Shown piece by piece: positions 53,708-61,929 of a stretch of 64,000 nt of DNA. Numbering within the stretch: position 1 is the first letter of the stretch; each line of letters starts with the position of its first letter. The translations under genes were made by a program, and so were the position numbers. Below the pieces are notes generated by a model. The model searched no databases. It worked only from the letters and a program-made list of their open reading frames with translations, and had not been told where the DNA came from. Origin of the DNA: Bacteroides intestinalis (GTDB taxonomy: Bacteria; Bacteroidota; Bacteroidia; Bacteroidales; Bacteroidaceae); NCBI RefSeq assembly GCF_003464595.1, contig NZ_QRZF01000028.1:5402-69401 (forward strand), in the 5' to 3' direction.

Positions 53708-55294
53708 ATGTCTGAAAATATAAAAGTAAGCGAAGTCTCCGATATTCTCCGTCACCAGTTAGAGGGAATCGATACCCGTGTGCAGTTGGATGAAATCGGT
53801 ACGGTGCTGCAAGTCAGTGACGGTGTGGCACGTATCTATGGGCTGCGCAATGCCGAAGCAAACGAACTGTTGGAGTTCGATAACGGTATCAAGGCGATTG
53901 TGATGAATCTGGAGGAGGACAACGTAGGTGCTGTTTTGCTGGGCCCTACAGATAAAATAAAAGAAGGCTACGTCGTAAAGCGTACCAAGCGAATCGCTTC
54001 CATTATGGTGGGAGAGGGTATGCTGGGGCGTGTTATAGATCCGCTGGGAGCACCACTGGACGGTAAAGGACTCATTGGTGGAGAGCTATGTGAGATGCCT
54101 TTGGAACGTAAAGCGCCGGGTGTTATCTTTCGTCAGCCTGTAAATCAGCCGTTGCAAACCGGATTGAAAGCCGTGGATGCCATGATACCTATCGGTCGCG
54201 GACAACGTGAGTTGATCATCGGTGACCGTCAGACTGGAAAGACGGCTATTGCTATTGACACAATTATTAATCAGCGCGCCAATTATGAGGCAGGAGATCC
54301 GGTATATTGTATTTATGTAGCTATAGGCCAGAAAGGTTCGACTGTAGCTACTATCGTGAATACCTTGCGTGAGAATGGTGCAATGGATTATACGATTGTT
54401 GTTGCTGCTACGGCAGGTGATCCGGCTGCGTTGCAGTATTATGCTCCGTTTGCAGGTGCTGCCATTGGTGAATACTTCCGTGATACCGGTCGCCATGCAT
54501 TGGTAGTTTACGATGACCTTTCTAAGCAGGCTGTAGCTTATCGTGAAGTATCACTGATTTTACGCCGTCCATCAGGACGTGAAGCGTATCCGGGTGATAT
54601 CTTCTATCTGCACTCCCGTTTGCTGGAGCGTGCAGCACGTATTATTAATCAGGAAGAAGTGGCACGTGAAATGAATGATTTGCCGGAAAGCTTGAAAGGT
54701 AAAGTGAAGGGTGGCGGATCACTGACTGCATTGCCTATCATCGAAACGCAGGCAGGAGACGTATCTGCCTATATTCCGACGAATGTGATTTCTATCACTG
54801 ATGGACAGATATTCCTTGATACTGACTTGTTTAACCAAGGTAACCGTCCGGCTATTAACGTAGGTATTTCTGTGAGTCGTGTGGGTGGTAATGCGCAGAT
54901 TAAGGCGATGAAGAAAGTGGCCGGTACATTAAAGATAGACCAGGCGCAATATCGTGAACTGGAAGCATTTACAAAGTTCAGTGGCGATATGGACCCTGTT
55001 ACAGCACTGACCATTGACAAGGGACAAAAGAATACCCGTTTGTTGGTTCAACCGCAATATAGTCCGATGCCGGTAGAGAAGCAGATTGCCATTCTTTATT
55101 GTGGTACTCATGGACTGTTGCGTAATGTTCCGTTAGATAAGGTGACTGATTTTGAACGTAGTTTTCTGGAAACACTTGAAATGAATCATCGTGCGGATGT
55201 ACTCGATGTATTGAAGAGTGGCGTCATTGATGATGATGTTTGCAAGAAGATAGAGGAGACTGCGGATCTCATGTCGAAACAATATTTGGATTAG
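53708..55294 (+). CDS. atpA: F1Fo ATP synthase subunit alpha
   Basis: The 528-residue protein has [18 protein letters not shown] (P-loop), [58 protein letters not shown] and the regulatory [22 protein letters not shown] region. It forms the non-catalytic sites of F1. Confidence 0.98.
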   Translation: MSENIKVSEVSDILRHQLEGIDTRVQLDEIGTVLQVSDGVARIYGLRNAEANELLEFDNGIKAIVMNLEEDNVGAVLLGPTDKIKEGYVVKRTKRIASIMVGEGMLGRVIDPLGAPLDGKGLIGGELCEMPLERKAPGVIFRQPVNQPLQTGLKAVDAMIPIGRGQRELIIGDRQTGKTAIAIDTIINQRANYEAGDPVYCIYVAIGQKGSTVATIVNTLRENGAMDYTIVVAATAGDPAALQYYAPFAGAAIGEYFRDTGRHALVVYDDLSKQAVAYREVSLILRRPSGREAYPGDIFYLHSRLLERAARIINQEEVAREMNDLPESLKGKVKGGGSLTALPIIETQAGDVSAYIPTNVISITDGQIFLDTDLFNQGNRPAINVGISVSRVGGNAQIKAMKKVAGTLKIDQAQYRELEAFTKFSGDMDPVTALTIDKGQKNTRLLVQPQYSPMPVEKQIAILYCGTHGLLRNVPLDKVTDFERSFLETLEMNHRADVLDVLKSGVIDDDVCKKIEETADLMSKQYLD

Positions 55295-55378
55295 TGATTT
55301 AGGCTTAGTGATAAGAGACAAATATGACATTCGTCACTTATCACTAATCATTAATCACTTACCACTAAAAAAGATGCT
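55295..55378. repeat. atpA-atpG gap with iterated-word inverted repeat
   Basis: TTAGTGATAAG (55305-55315) pairs perfectly with CTTATCACTAA (55337-55347). The TTAGTGAT word and its complement recur on either side of the stem. Confidence 0.68.
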
Positions 55379-56266
55379 ATGGGTTCTTTAAAAGAAGTAA
55401 AAAACAGAATAAACTCCGTCAAGAGTACGCGTCAGATTACATCGGCGATGAAGATGGTGGCATCCGCAAAGTTGCACAAAGCACAATCGCGGATTGAGAA
55501 TATGTTGCCTTATCAACAGAAACTGAATGAGATTCTGACGAACTTCTTGTCTACAGATGCCACGTTCGAGTCGCCTTATACCGAAGTGCGACCTGTGACA
55601 CGGGTAGCGGTAGTGGTTTTTTCGTCTAATAGTTCGCTATGCGGTGCATTTAATGCAAATGTAGTAAAGATGCTTGGAGAAACGCTGGCAGAATATAAAT
55701 CACTTGGTAAGGAAAACATTCTGATATATCCTATAGGGAAGAAAGTGGAACAAGCTACCAAGAAATTGGGCTATACACCGCAAGGAAGCTATCAAACGAT
55801 GGCCGAGAAACCATCCTATGTGCAAGCATATGAACTTGCAGGATTATTGATGCAAGAGTTTGTAGAAAAACAAATCGACCGTGTAGAGCTGATCTATCAT
55901 CACTTCAAGTCGATGGGGTCACAGATACTAACGCGTGAGGAATATCTTCCTATTGATTTGAGTAAGGTGGAAGCAACTGCTGCAACAGAAGGATCGGGAA
56001 AACGCGGTTTTCAAAATGATTATATAGTGGAGCCATCTGTCGGGCAACTGATTGCAGATTTGTTACCAAAGGTGTTGAGCCAGAAACTTTTTACCGTACT
56101 TCAAGATTCCAATGCCTCTGAACATGCTGCCCGCACACTTGCCATGCAGACTGCAACAGATAATGCGAATGAACTGATACAAGATTTGACGAAGCAATAT
56201 AATAAGAGCAGACAGCAAGCGATTACAAACGAATTATTGGATATAATTGCGGGAAGTCTGAAGTAA
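55379..56266 (+). CDS. atpG: F1Fo ATP synthase subunit gamma
   Basis: The 295-residue protein has the N-terminal KEVKNRINSVKSTRQITSAMKMVASAKLHKAQ coiled-coil and C-terminal SEHAARTLAMQTATDNANELIQDLTKQYNKSRQQAITNELLDII, the two helices of the rotor shaft. It is the last gene of the synthase operon. Confidence 0.97.
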   Translation: MGSLKEVKNRINSVKSTRQITSAMKMVASAKLHKAQSRIENMLPYQQKLNEILTNFLSTDATFESPYTEVRPVTRVAVVVFSSNSSLCGAFNANVVKMLGETLAEYKSLGKENILIYPIGKKVEQATKKLGYTPQGSYQTMAEKPSYVQAYELAGLLMQEFVEKQIDRVELIYHHFKSMGSQILTREEYLPIDLSKVEATAATEGSGKRGFQNDYIVEPSVGQLIADLLPKVLSQKLFTVLQDSNASEHAARTLAMQTATDNANELIQDLTKQYNKSRQQAITNELLDIIAGSLK

Positions 56267-56268
56267 AT

Positions 56269-56346
56269 AAGCTACAAGCTACGAGTGGCTGCGCTATATT
56301 CCGAAAGGTACTTGTAGCTTGTAGCTCGTAACTTGTAGCTTTTTTC
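56269..56346 (+). terminator. ATP synthase operon terminator with alternative pairings
   Basis: The 5' arm AGCTACAAGCTAC (56270-56282) pairs perfectly with GTAGCTTGTAGCT (56314-56326); the longer 5' arm AAGCTACAAGCTACGA also pairs 15 of 16 with TCGTAACTTGTAGCTT, which runs directly into the T run at 56340. The second pairing is a classical terminator and excludes the first. Confidence 0.75.
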
Positions 56347-56432
56347 ATTTTCATGTAAAAAGATGTGCCGATGGGAGCTTTTCCTCTTTTATTTATGTTA
56401 CCTTTACACCTCCAAACAACATTTATGAAATA

Positions 56433-58652
56433 ATGGAACAAAACCCGGAATTGTCACTTGCATGGCAATTTATAGAAAATACAGGCACTCATCTCTTCCT
56501 GACTGGTAAAGCAGGTACCGGAAAAACTACATTCCTGCGACAATTGAAATCCGGAAGCCCTAAGCGTATGGTTGTTCTTGCCCCGACAGGCATTGCGGCT
56601 ATTAATGCAGGTGGTGTAACTATTCATTCTTTTTTCCAGTTACCTTTTGCCCCTTACGTGCCCGATACTTCATTCAGTGCGGACGGTAAGGCTCAGTACC
56701 GTTTCCGTTTCGGAAAAGAGAAGCTTAACATCATGCGTAGTATAGACCTGCTCGTTATTGACGAAATCAGTATGGTACGTGCCGACCTCTTGGATGCGAT
56801 AGACGATGTGTTGCGTCGTTTCCGTGATCGTAGCAAGCCTTTTGGCGGTGTACAATTATTGATGATCGGAGATTTACAGCAACTTGCTCCGGTAATCAAA
56901 GACGAAGAATGGCAGATGCTAAACCGCTATTATGATACTCCCTATTTCTTTTCCAGCCGTGCATTGAGGCAATCGGAGTACTGTACCATTGAATTAAAGA
57001 AAGTTTATCGACAGAGTGATACTCATTTTCTGGACATGTTGAACCGTATCCGGGAGAATCGTTGTGACAAAACTTTGTTGGATGAACTGAACTGTAGATA
57101 CATTCCAAATTTCAATCCTGCGAAAGAGGAAGGATATATCCAACTTACCACCCATAATTACCAGGCGCAACGTATCAATGAATATGAACTGGCACAACTG
57201 CCCGGACGTTCTTTTACCTTCCGTGCCCAGATAGATGGTAAATTTCCGGAATATTCTTATCCTACTGATGAAGTACTGGAGTTAAAACGTGGTGCGCAAA
57301 TCATGTTTGTAAAGAACGATTCATCCGGTGAACACCGTTATTACAATGGTATGATCGGTGAGGTGGTAAATGTATCCGCTTTAGGCATTGAGGTACGTAG
57401 CAAAGGAAGTGAGGACGTCTTCATGCTGCAAGAAGAAGAATGGACCAATGCAAAGTACGTGCTGGATGAAGAGACAAAAGAGATTACAGAAGATATAGAG
57501 GGAGTCTTCAAACAATTCCCACTGAAACTGGCATGGGCTATAACCATTCATAAAAGTCAGGGGTTGACGTTTGAGCGTGCAATAATTGATGCCAGCGCTT
57601 CCTTTGCACACGGACAGACGTATGTGGCTCTGAGCCGTTGCAAGACGTTGGAAGGTCTGGTATTAAGTGCTCCATTATCTGCCAGGGCAGTAATCAGTGA
57701 CAGTGCTGTGGATACCTTTACAGAAGATGCACGTAGAAATGAGCCTGATGAAACGCGTTACCGGAGATTGCAACAAGCGTATTTTCTGGAATTGTTATCA
57801 GGATTGTTTGATTTCTTACCATTGGAACTGGCATTGAAGCGTTTTGTGAGATTGGTGGATGAACACTTGTACAAGCTCTATCCTAAACTACTGGTTGAAT
57901 ATAAATCAGAAACGGAACGTTTCCATGAGAAGATTACGAAAGTTGCTCAAAAGTTTAGCTTACAATATACTCGCTTGGTTGATGGTGCGGCAGATTATGC
58001 TACAGATAAAAGTTTGCAGGAGCGCATTCACTTGGGTGCAGAATATTTCAAAGAACAATTGATGCCCTTGGACGCCATCAGAAGTAGTACAATTGTAGAA
58101 TCTGACAATAAAGAGCTGAAGAAACAGTTGAAGACTGTCAGTGAAGAGTTGGATGATTTGCTTCTCTTGAAAGTCGATTTACTGGAATTCGTAATTGATA
58201 AGGGATTCCATGTAGGCGAATATCTGAAACAAAAGTCCGTCCTCTCCATTGACGATGCCGCATTGGGCAAGGATAAAGGAGAAAAACGCGGCGGCAACTC
58301 CTCCGGAAGAAGAAAACGTAAAGAGGAAACTGAAGACGGTGGAAGTAGTTCCGCACGTAAAAGGGCGGCAACTGTGGAAGTACCTTCGGACATCCTGCAT
58401 CCCGAATTGTATAAGCGTCTGGTGGCATGGCGCAATGCAGAAGCATCCCGGTTGGGATTACCGGTATATACTGTAATTCAACAAAAGGCAATTCTCGGTA
58501 TTACGAATTTATTGCCGGAAGATAAGGCCACTCTTCTCCGCATTCCTTACTTTGGTAAAAAAGGAGTGGAAAAGTATGGAGATGAACTCTTGGAAATGGT
58601 ACGAATGTATAAAAAAGAAAGTGGGATTGCGGAAACGTTGTTTAGTGATTAG
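56433..58652 (+). CDS. Pif1-like DNA helicase with C-terminal HRDC-like domain
   Basis: The 739-residue helicase has Walker A LTGKAGTGKTTFL, the PTGIAAINAGGVTIHSFFQLPF motif Ia, Walker B LLVIDEISMV, GDLQQLAPV (motif III), and AWAITIHKSQGLTFERAIID with YVALSRCKTLEGL (motifs V-VI), the Pif1/RecD-like superfamily 1B pattern. The last roughly 110 residues (YKRLVAWRNAEASRLGLPVYTVIQQKAIL and RIPYFGKKGVEKYGDELLEMV) resemble HRDC. A basic Ser/Gly linker (about 610-650) precedes it. The -7 box variant TACCTTTA lies at 56399. Confidence 0.9.
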   Translation: MEQNPELSLAWQFIENTGTHLFLTGKAGTGKTTFLRQLKSGSPKRMVVLAPTGIAAINAGGVTIHSFFQLPFAPYVPDTSFSADGKAQYRFRFGKEKLNIMRSIDLLVIDEISMVRADLLDAIDDVLRRFRDRSKPFGGVQLLMIGDLQQLAPVIKDEEWQMLNRYYDTPYFFSSRALRQSEYCTIELKKVYRQSDTHFLDMLNRIRENRCDKTLLDELNCRYIPNFNPAKEEGYIQLTTHNYQAQRINEYELAQLPGRSFTFRAQIDGKFPEYSYPTDEVLELKRGAQIMFVKNDSSGEHRYYNGMIGEVVNVSALGIEVRSKGSEDVFMLQEEEWTNAKYVLDEETKEITEDIEGVFKQFPLKLAWAITIHKSQGLTFERAIIDASASFAHGQTYVALSRCKTLEGLVLSAPLSARAVISDSAVDTFTEDARRNEPDETRYRRLQQAYFLELLSGLFDFLPLELALKRFVRLVDEHLYKLYPKLLVEYKSETERFHEKITKVAQKFSLQYTRLVDGAADYATDKSLQERIHLGAEYFKEQLMPLDAIRSSTIVESDNKELKKQLKTVSEELDDLLLLKVDLLEFVIDKGFHVGEYLKQKSVLSIDDAALGKDKGEKRGGNSSGRRKRKEETEDGGSSSARKRAATVEVPSDILHPELYKRLVAWRNAEASRLGLPVYTVIQQKAILGITNLLPEDKATLLRIPYFGKKGVEKYGDELLEMVRMYKKESGIAETLFSD

Positions 58653-58724
58653 TGGTGAGTGATTAGTAGTTGGAATGTTATACAAACTTGGCTAATCACT
58701 AATCACTCACCGCTAAACACTAAA
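58641..58724. terminator. Convergent-gene hairpin overlapping both stop codons
   Basis: TTTAGTGATTAGTGGTGAGT and the next six bases (58641-58666) are complementary at 24 of 26 positions to 58699-58724. The arms overlap the end of the helicase gene on one side and the end of the RfbD-like gene on the other. The arm is made of repeated GTGATTAG. Confidence 0.75.
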
Positions 58725-59618
58725 CATGAGTCTTATCCCTTCTTCCAGAGTGTGTGGTTGGTATCCTAATTCCCTGCGTGCTTTTTCTATGCTCAATCCA
58801 CTGAAACGGGGGCGGGGAGTTGCCTCTTCCATTTGCTTGGTGGTGACTGGCAGAATTAAAGAATAGTCCAGGTTCAGGATATCTGCTACGCGGTAGGCAA
58901 TATCAGCTATTGTCAGACATTCCGAACCACAGATATGGAAGATGCCATTATTAGGATAGTTTATCAACTTCTCTATTCCTTGCGAAACATCACCTACATA
59001 AGTTGCTGTACGCCACTGGTCGGAAACGACTCGTATTTCTTCGTTGTTTCTTAAACGGTCGGCAACCAATTGTAGTACATTCCCATGTTGTCCCGGTAAG
59101 GCAGCGCCATAGACTACTGCTACACGGGCAATGGCGTAATTACTACATAACTCAGCTGCCCGTTTTTCACCTTTCAGCTTGGTGACACCATAATAGTTGA
59201 CCGGATCAGGCGTATCTACTTCTGTATAAAGCTGCGTTGTATCTCCGTTGAATACAAAGTCGGTAGAAAGATGGATAAGGCGTGCAGCGGATGCTTCACA
59301 CCGGAATGCCAATTGTCCTACAGCATTGACGTTGATACTATCCGCTTCCTCATGGTGAGCTTCGCAATAATCAGGAACTGATAAGGCAGAAGTGTTGATC
59401 ACTACATTAGGGCGTACTTCCCTGAACAGTGCACTTTGTTCTCCCATCTGGCAGACGTCTGCACTGATAAAACGATAATTTCCGGAACCGGGAGCAATGT
59501 CATCATGCAGAGAACAGCCAGTTACAATGTATTCGTCGTTGCGCGACAAATCATTTAATATCCGGCGTCCTGTAAACCCGTTGGCGCCTATAACCAAGAT
59601 TTTTTTCTTCATATTCAT
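58713..59618 (-). CDS. RfbD-like sugar-nucleotide reductase (SDR)
   Basis: The 301-residue protein has VIGANGFTGRRIL at the N-terminus, VVINTSALSVPDYCEAH, RLIHLSTDFVFNGD, NYYGVTKLKGE (Tyr/Lys) and RVAVVYGAALPGQ, the layout of dTDP-4-dehydrorhamnose reductase. The role may not be rhamnose synthesis, because no rfb partner is near. It follows the secreted protein at 59626 by 7 bp on the same strand. ATG at 59618 or 59612. Confidence 0.85.
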   Translation of the reverse strand: MNMKKKILVIGANGFTGRRILNDLSRNDEYIVTGCSLHDDIAPGSGNYRFISADVCQMGEQSALFREVRPNVVINTSALSVPDYCEAHHEEADSINVNAVGQLAFRCEASAARLIHLSTDFVFNGDTTQLYTEVDTPDPVNYYGVTKLKGEKRAAELCSNYAIARVAVVYGAALPGQHGNVLQLVADRLRNNEEIRVVSDQWRTATYVGDVSQGIEKLINYPNNGIFHICGSECLTIADIAYRVADILNLDYSLILPVTTKQMEEATPRPRFSGLSIEKARRELGYQPHTLEEGIRLMFSV

Positions 59619-59625
59619 ATCTTCT

Positions 59626-60171
59626 TTAATAAGGTGCTGTTCTTCCTTGTTGCACTTCGATTCTTATGCCGAACGATCCATTCGCTGATTTCAGTTCAAA
59701 AGCGCCTTTAAAATTATTCCGTTCCCACGGTAAAGCAGAAGGATTTGGAACTTTCCATCCGTCTTTGTTGTATTCTCCATAGGTATTGATACGCATGCCA
59801 TTCTTCAGTCGGAAGCTTCCCATCTGCAGGTTTTGAGGAGATGAACCAAAACCTGTCAATCCGAAAGGATTCATACTGTATAGGGTGGAACTACCCAAGC
59901 TAAACAGGTGTGAGTAGCCTTGAGAGTAGGTTATGTTCGGGTCCAGGCGAAATAAGAAACTATAATCTTTGCTGGCATCCGGAATTTCCAATTTCATTTT
60001 AGGCACCTGGGGAGCTGCCATCTTCATTAAATTCATATCCAGAAGAAAACCATCAAAATCCTTTGTTTCCGGCATATTCATACTACGCACGCTGTCAGCA
60101 GGAATTTCATTCTGAGCATTTACCCGGAAGGAGAAAAGACAGAAAAGTATGATTAGTCCTATATATTTCAT
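59626..60171 (-). CDS. Secreted protein of unknown function
   Basis: The 181-residue protein has a signal peptide (YIGLIILFCLFSFRVNA) similar to that of the neighbour at 60396 (both have an SFRV-x-AQNE cleavage region). The mature part is strand-rich, with YSFLFRLDPNITYSQGYSHLFSLG and MGSFRLKNGMRINTYGEYN. I recognise no family. It is probably periplasmic or at the outer membrane. Confidence 0.7.
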   Translation of the reverse strand: MKYIGLIILFCLFSFRVNAQNEIPADSVRSMNMPETKDFDGFLLDMNLMKMAAPQVPKMKLEIPDASKDYSFLFRLDPNITYSQGYSHLFSLGSSTLYSMNPFGLTGFGSSPQNLQMGSFRLKNGMRINTYGEYNKDGWKVPNPSALPWERNNFKGAFELKSANGSFGIRIEVQQGRTAPY

Positions 60172-60287
60172 TACTTAATAGCCTTTATTTAATGGCGAAT
60201 ATATGAAATAAGTATGAATTATGGAAATATATAGCATTTATTAAAATAAAAGTTGTATATTATATACGGCTGTTTGGAAATAGTTAT

Positions 60288-60295
60288 TATCTTTG
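60288..60295 (+). promoter_or_regulatory. -7 box of a second orphan transcript
   Basis: TATCTTTG matches the consensus and points rightward while all neighbouring genes point left. The -33 region is poor: the only TTTG is 11 bp upstream. Confidence 0.5.
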
Positions 60296-60301
60296 AGGTG
60301 T

Positions 60302-60397
60302 AAATAATTGAATTAGTAGATAAGCAATCTATTTTGTTCCTCTCTAACCAGTAAATGAACGGGCTGTATCTCGTGTAGAAATGCAGCCCGTTTTTCT
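60302..60397 (+). ncRNA. Small RNA candidate, about 95 nt
   Basis: A -7 box at 60288 is followed by about 60 nt without a meaningful ORF (only a 6-codon ATG frame) and a strong terminator. It is on the opposite strand to its neighbours and lies between two secreted-protein genes, so read-through would make an antisense RNA to the 3' end of the gene at 60396. Confidence 0.5.
60358..60397 (+). terminator. Terminator of the orphan transcript
   Basis: AACGGGCTG (60358) pairs exactly with CAGCCCGTT (60384) around a 17-nt loop, followed by TTTCTATTTC. No comparable T run lies on the minus strand. Confidence 0.82.
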
Positions 60398-61175
60398 ATT
60401 TCTTTTTTCTATTGAGATGAATCACCGGAGCAAGTATCGGTACTGTTTCCCACTTCATTTTCGAAGCATTATACGATCGTTCCACACCTCCCTGTATTTC
60501 CAGATAATCATTGATTTTCACTTCCATGACTACACCGTAGTGGCTTTGTGGATACATAGGATTCATATATCCGTTCAGAGAGTTCTGTTTGCCAAAGCCT
60601 GAATATTGTCCGAAGAAGCGGATACGAAGGAAATTGTTGATGCGATAGGCGGCAGAGGCATCCAAACCAATGTCGAATTGAGAACCATGCATGCGCGAAG
60701 GGATGGTGTATTTGGCGGTATACATACCCCCTGTCAATTCCCAACGTTCATTAGGGCGATATATAAAATCGGCACCTGACTGGATAATTGTTCCCATTGT
60801 AGGGTAGGTATTGTGGGTGCTGAATGTGCTCAGTATACTATTGGGTGAAAGTTGAAAAGCACCGTAATGCTCGTAATCCATCACGAAAGGATCGTAACTG
60901 CTGACCATCTTTCCCATTCTGATATCCATCCACGGAAAATTGGGATAGTAAGTCGGAAGAGTGATATGTAAGTCCGTACTATCCATGCTGAGAGAAGTTT
61001 TTACCGGCATATCCCGATTAGGAGCGGCAGCTGTTCCGGGTGGAGGAGACAACGGTTCTTTTCCCATTTCCGTGGGAAAACGATTCAATAATGTGCTGTC
61101 CTTTGCTTGCTCGTTTTGTGCAGCAACGCGAAAGGAAACAGTGAGAAGGAACAGAATAATGAATAGTTTTTTCAT
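60396..61175 (-). CDS. Secreted/outer-membrane protein of unknown function
   Basis: The 259-residue protein has a signal peptide (LFIILFLLTVSFRVAAQ) and a strand-rich mature part (GADFIYRPNERWELTGGMYTAKY, FDIGLDASAAYRINNFLRIRFFGQYSGFG, SHYGVVMEVKINDYLEIQGGVERSY), suggesting a small barrel. The ORF begins 25 bp after the response regulator stop and probably shares its transcript. It may be a target or partner of that two-component system. No family recognised. Confidence 0.72.
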   Translation of the reverse strand: MKKLFIILFLLTVSFRVAAQNEQAKDSTLLNRFPTEMGKEPLSPPPGTAAAPNRDMPVKTSLSMDSTDLHITLPTYYPNFPWMDIRMGKMVSSYDPFVMDYEHYGAFQLSPNSILSTFSTHNTYPTMGTIIQSGADFIYRPNERWELTGGMYTAKYTIPSRMHGSQFDIGLDASAAYRINNFLRIRFFGQYSGFGKQNSLNGYMNPMYPQSHYGVVMEVKINDYLEIQGGVERSYNASKMKWETVPILAPVIHLNRKKK

Positions 61176-61200
61176 AAGTCGTTATGTGTTAACAGAAGTT

Positions 61201-61908
61201 TCAATTGATGATAAGTTTGTATCCGATGCCTCGGACATTGACAATGCGGATACGTTCGTCCTTGGAAAGTTTATGTCGTAATTTAGTGATGAACACGTGC
61301 AGGCTGCGCGAATTGAAGAAACTGTCGTCACCCCAAAGATCGAGCAGGATATTCTGGGTATTCACTACCTGATTACGGTTTTCGCACAGGCGTTTCAGAA
61401 TTTCGGCCTCGCGGTGGGAGAGTTCCTGCTCTATTCCGGTATGGGACAATATCTGTGTGACAGAGTTGAAATGGTAATCGCCTATCTCGAAACAGGTTTC
61501 TTCCTTCTTCGGTTCCTCTTTGAATGTAAATGCTTTGCCCACCAGTGCTTTAATGCGTACGATAAGTTCCTGCATGCCGAAAGGCTTTTTCAGATAGTCG
61601 TTGGCCCCGAGTTCAAAGCCTTCTACCACATCATTGATGGAAGAACGGGCGGTGAGAAAAAGTACAGGAGTTCGTTTGTCGGTTTGACGGATGTGGCGTA
61701 CCATTTCAAAACCATCCATACGAGGCATCATAACATCTGCTACCAGTACATCAGGGCGTAAGTCGAAGAACATACGCAGACCTTCCTCGCCATCAGCAGC
61801 AGTATGGATGATGAAGTTCTGGCCTTCCAGTGTATCTTTGATAATCATGGCGAGGGTTTGTTCATCCTCAACCAGCAGTACCTTGATTTTGTCCATATCT
61901 TGATTCAT
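61201..61908 (-). CDS. OmpR/PhoB-type response regulator
   Basis: The 235-residue protein has a receiver domain (1-125; acidic pocket VEDE, phospho-acceptor Asp58 in VLVADVMMPRMDG, Lys in YLKKPFG) and a C-terminal winged helix (about 140-235; ELSHREAEILKRLCENRNQVV, FNSRSLHVFITKLRHKLSKDERIRIVNVRGIGYKL). It is not an NtrC type, so it is not the activator of the sigma-54 promoter at 23004. ATG at 61908; the TTG at 61923 is the upstream alternative. Confidence 0.95.
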   Translation of the reverse strand: MNQDMDKIKVLLVEDEQTLAMIIKDTLEGQNFIIHTAADGEEGLRMFFDLRPDVLVADVMMPRMDGFEMVRHIRQTDKRTPVLFLTARSSINDVVEGFELGANDYLKKPFGMQELIVRIKALVGKAFTFKEEPKKEETCFEIGDYHFNSVTQILSHTGIEQELSHREAEILKRLCENRNQVVNTQNILLDLWGDDSFFNSRSLHVFITKLRHKLSKDERIRIVNVRGIGYKLIIN

Positions 61909-61929
61909 TTTTATAATAAGCAATGTTAT

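Noticed and set aside
61201..61908. Activator for the sigma-54-type promoter at 23004
   Set aside because: It has a winged-helix output domain and no AAA+ domain, so it cannot activate RpoN.
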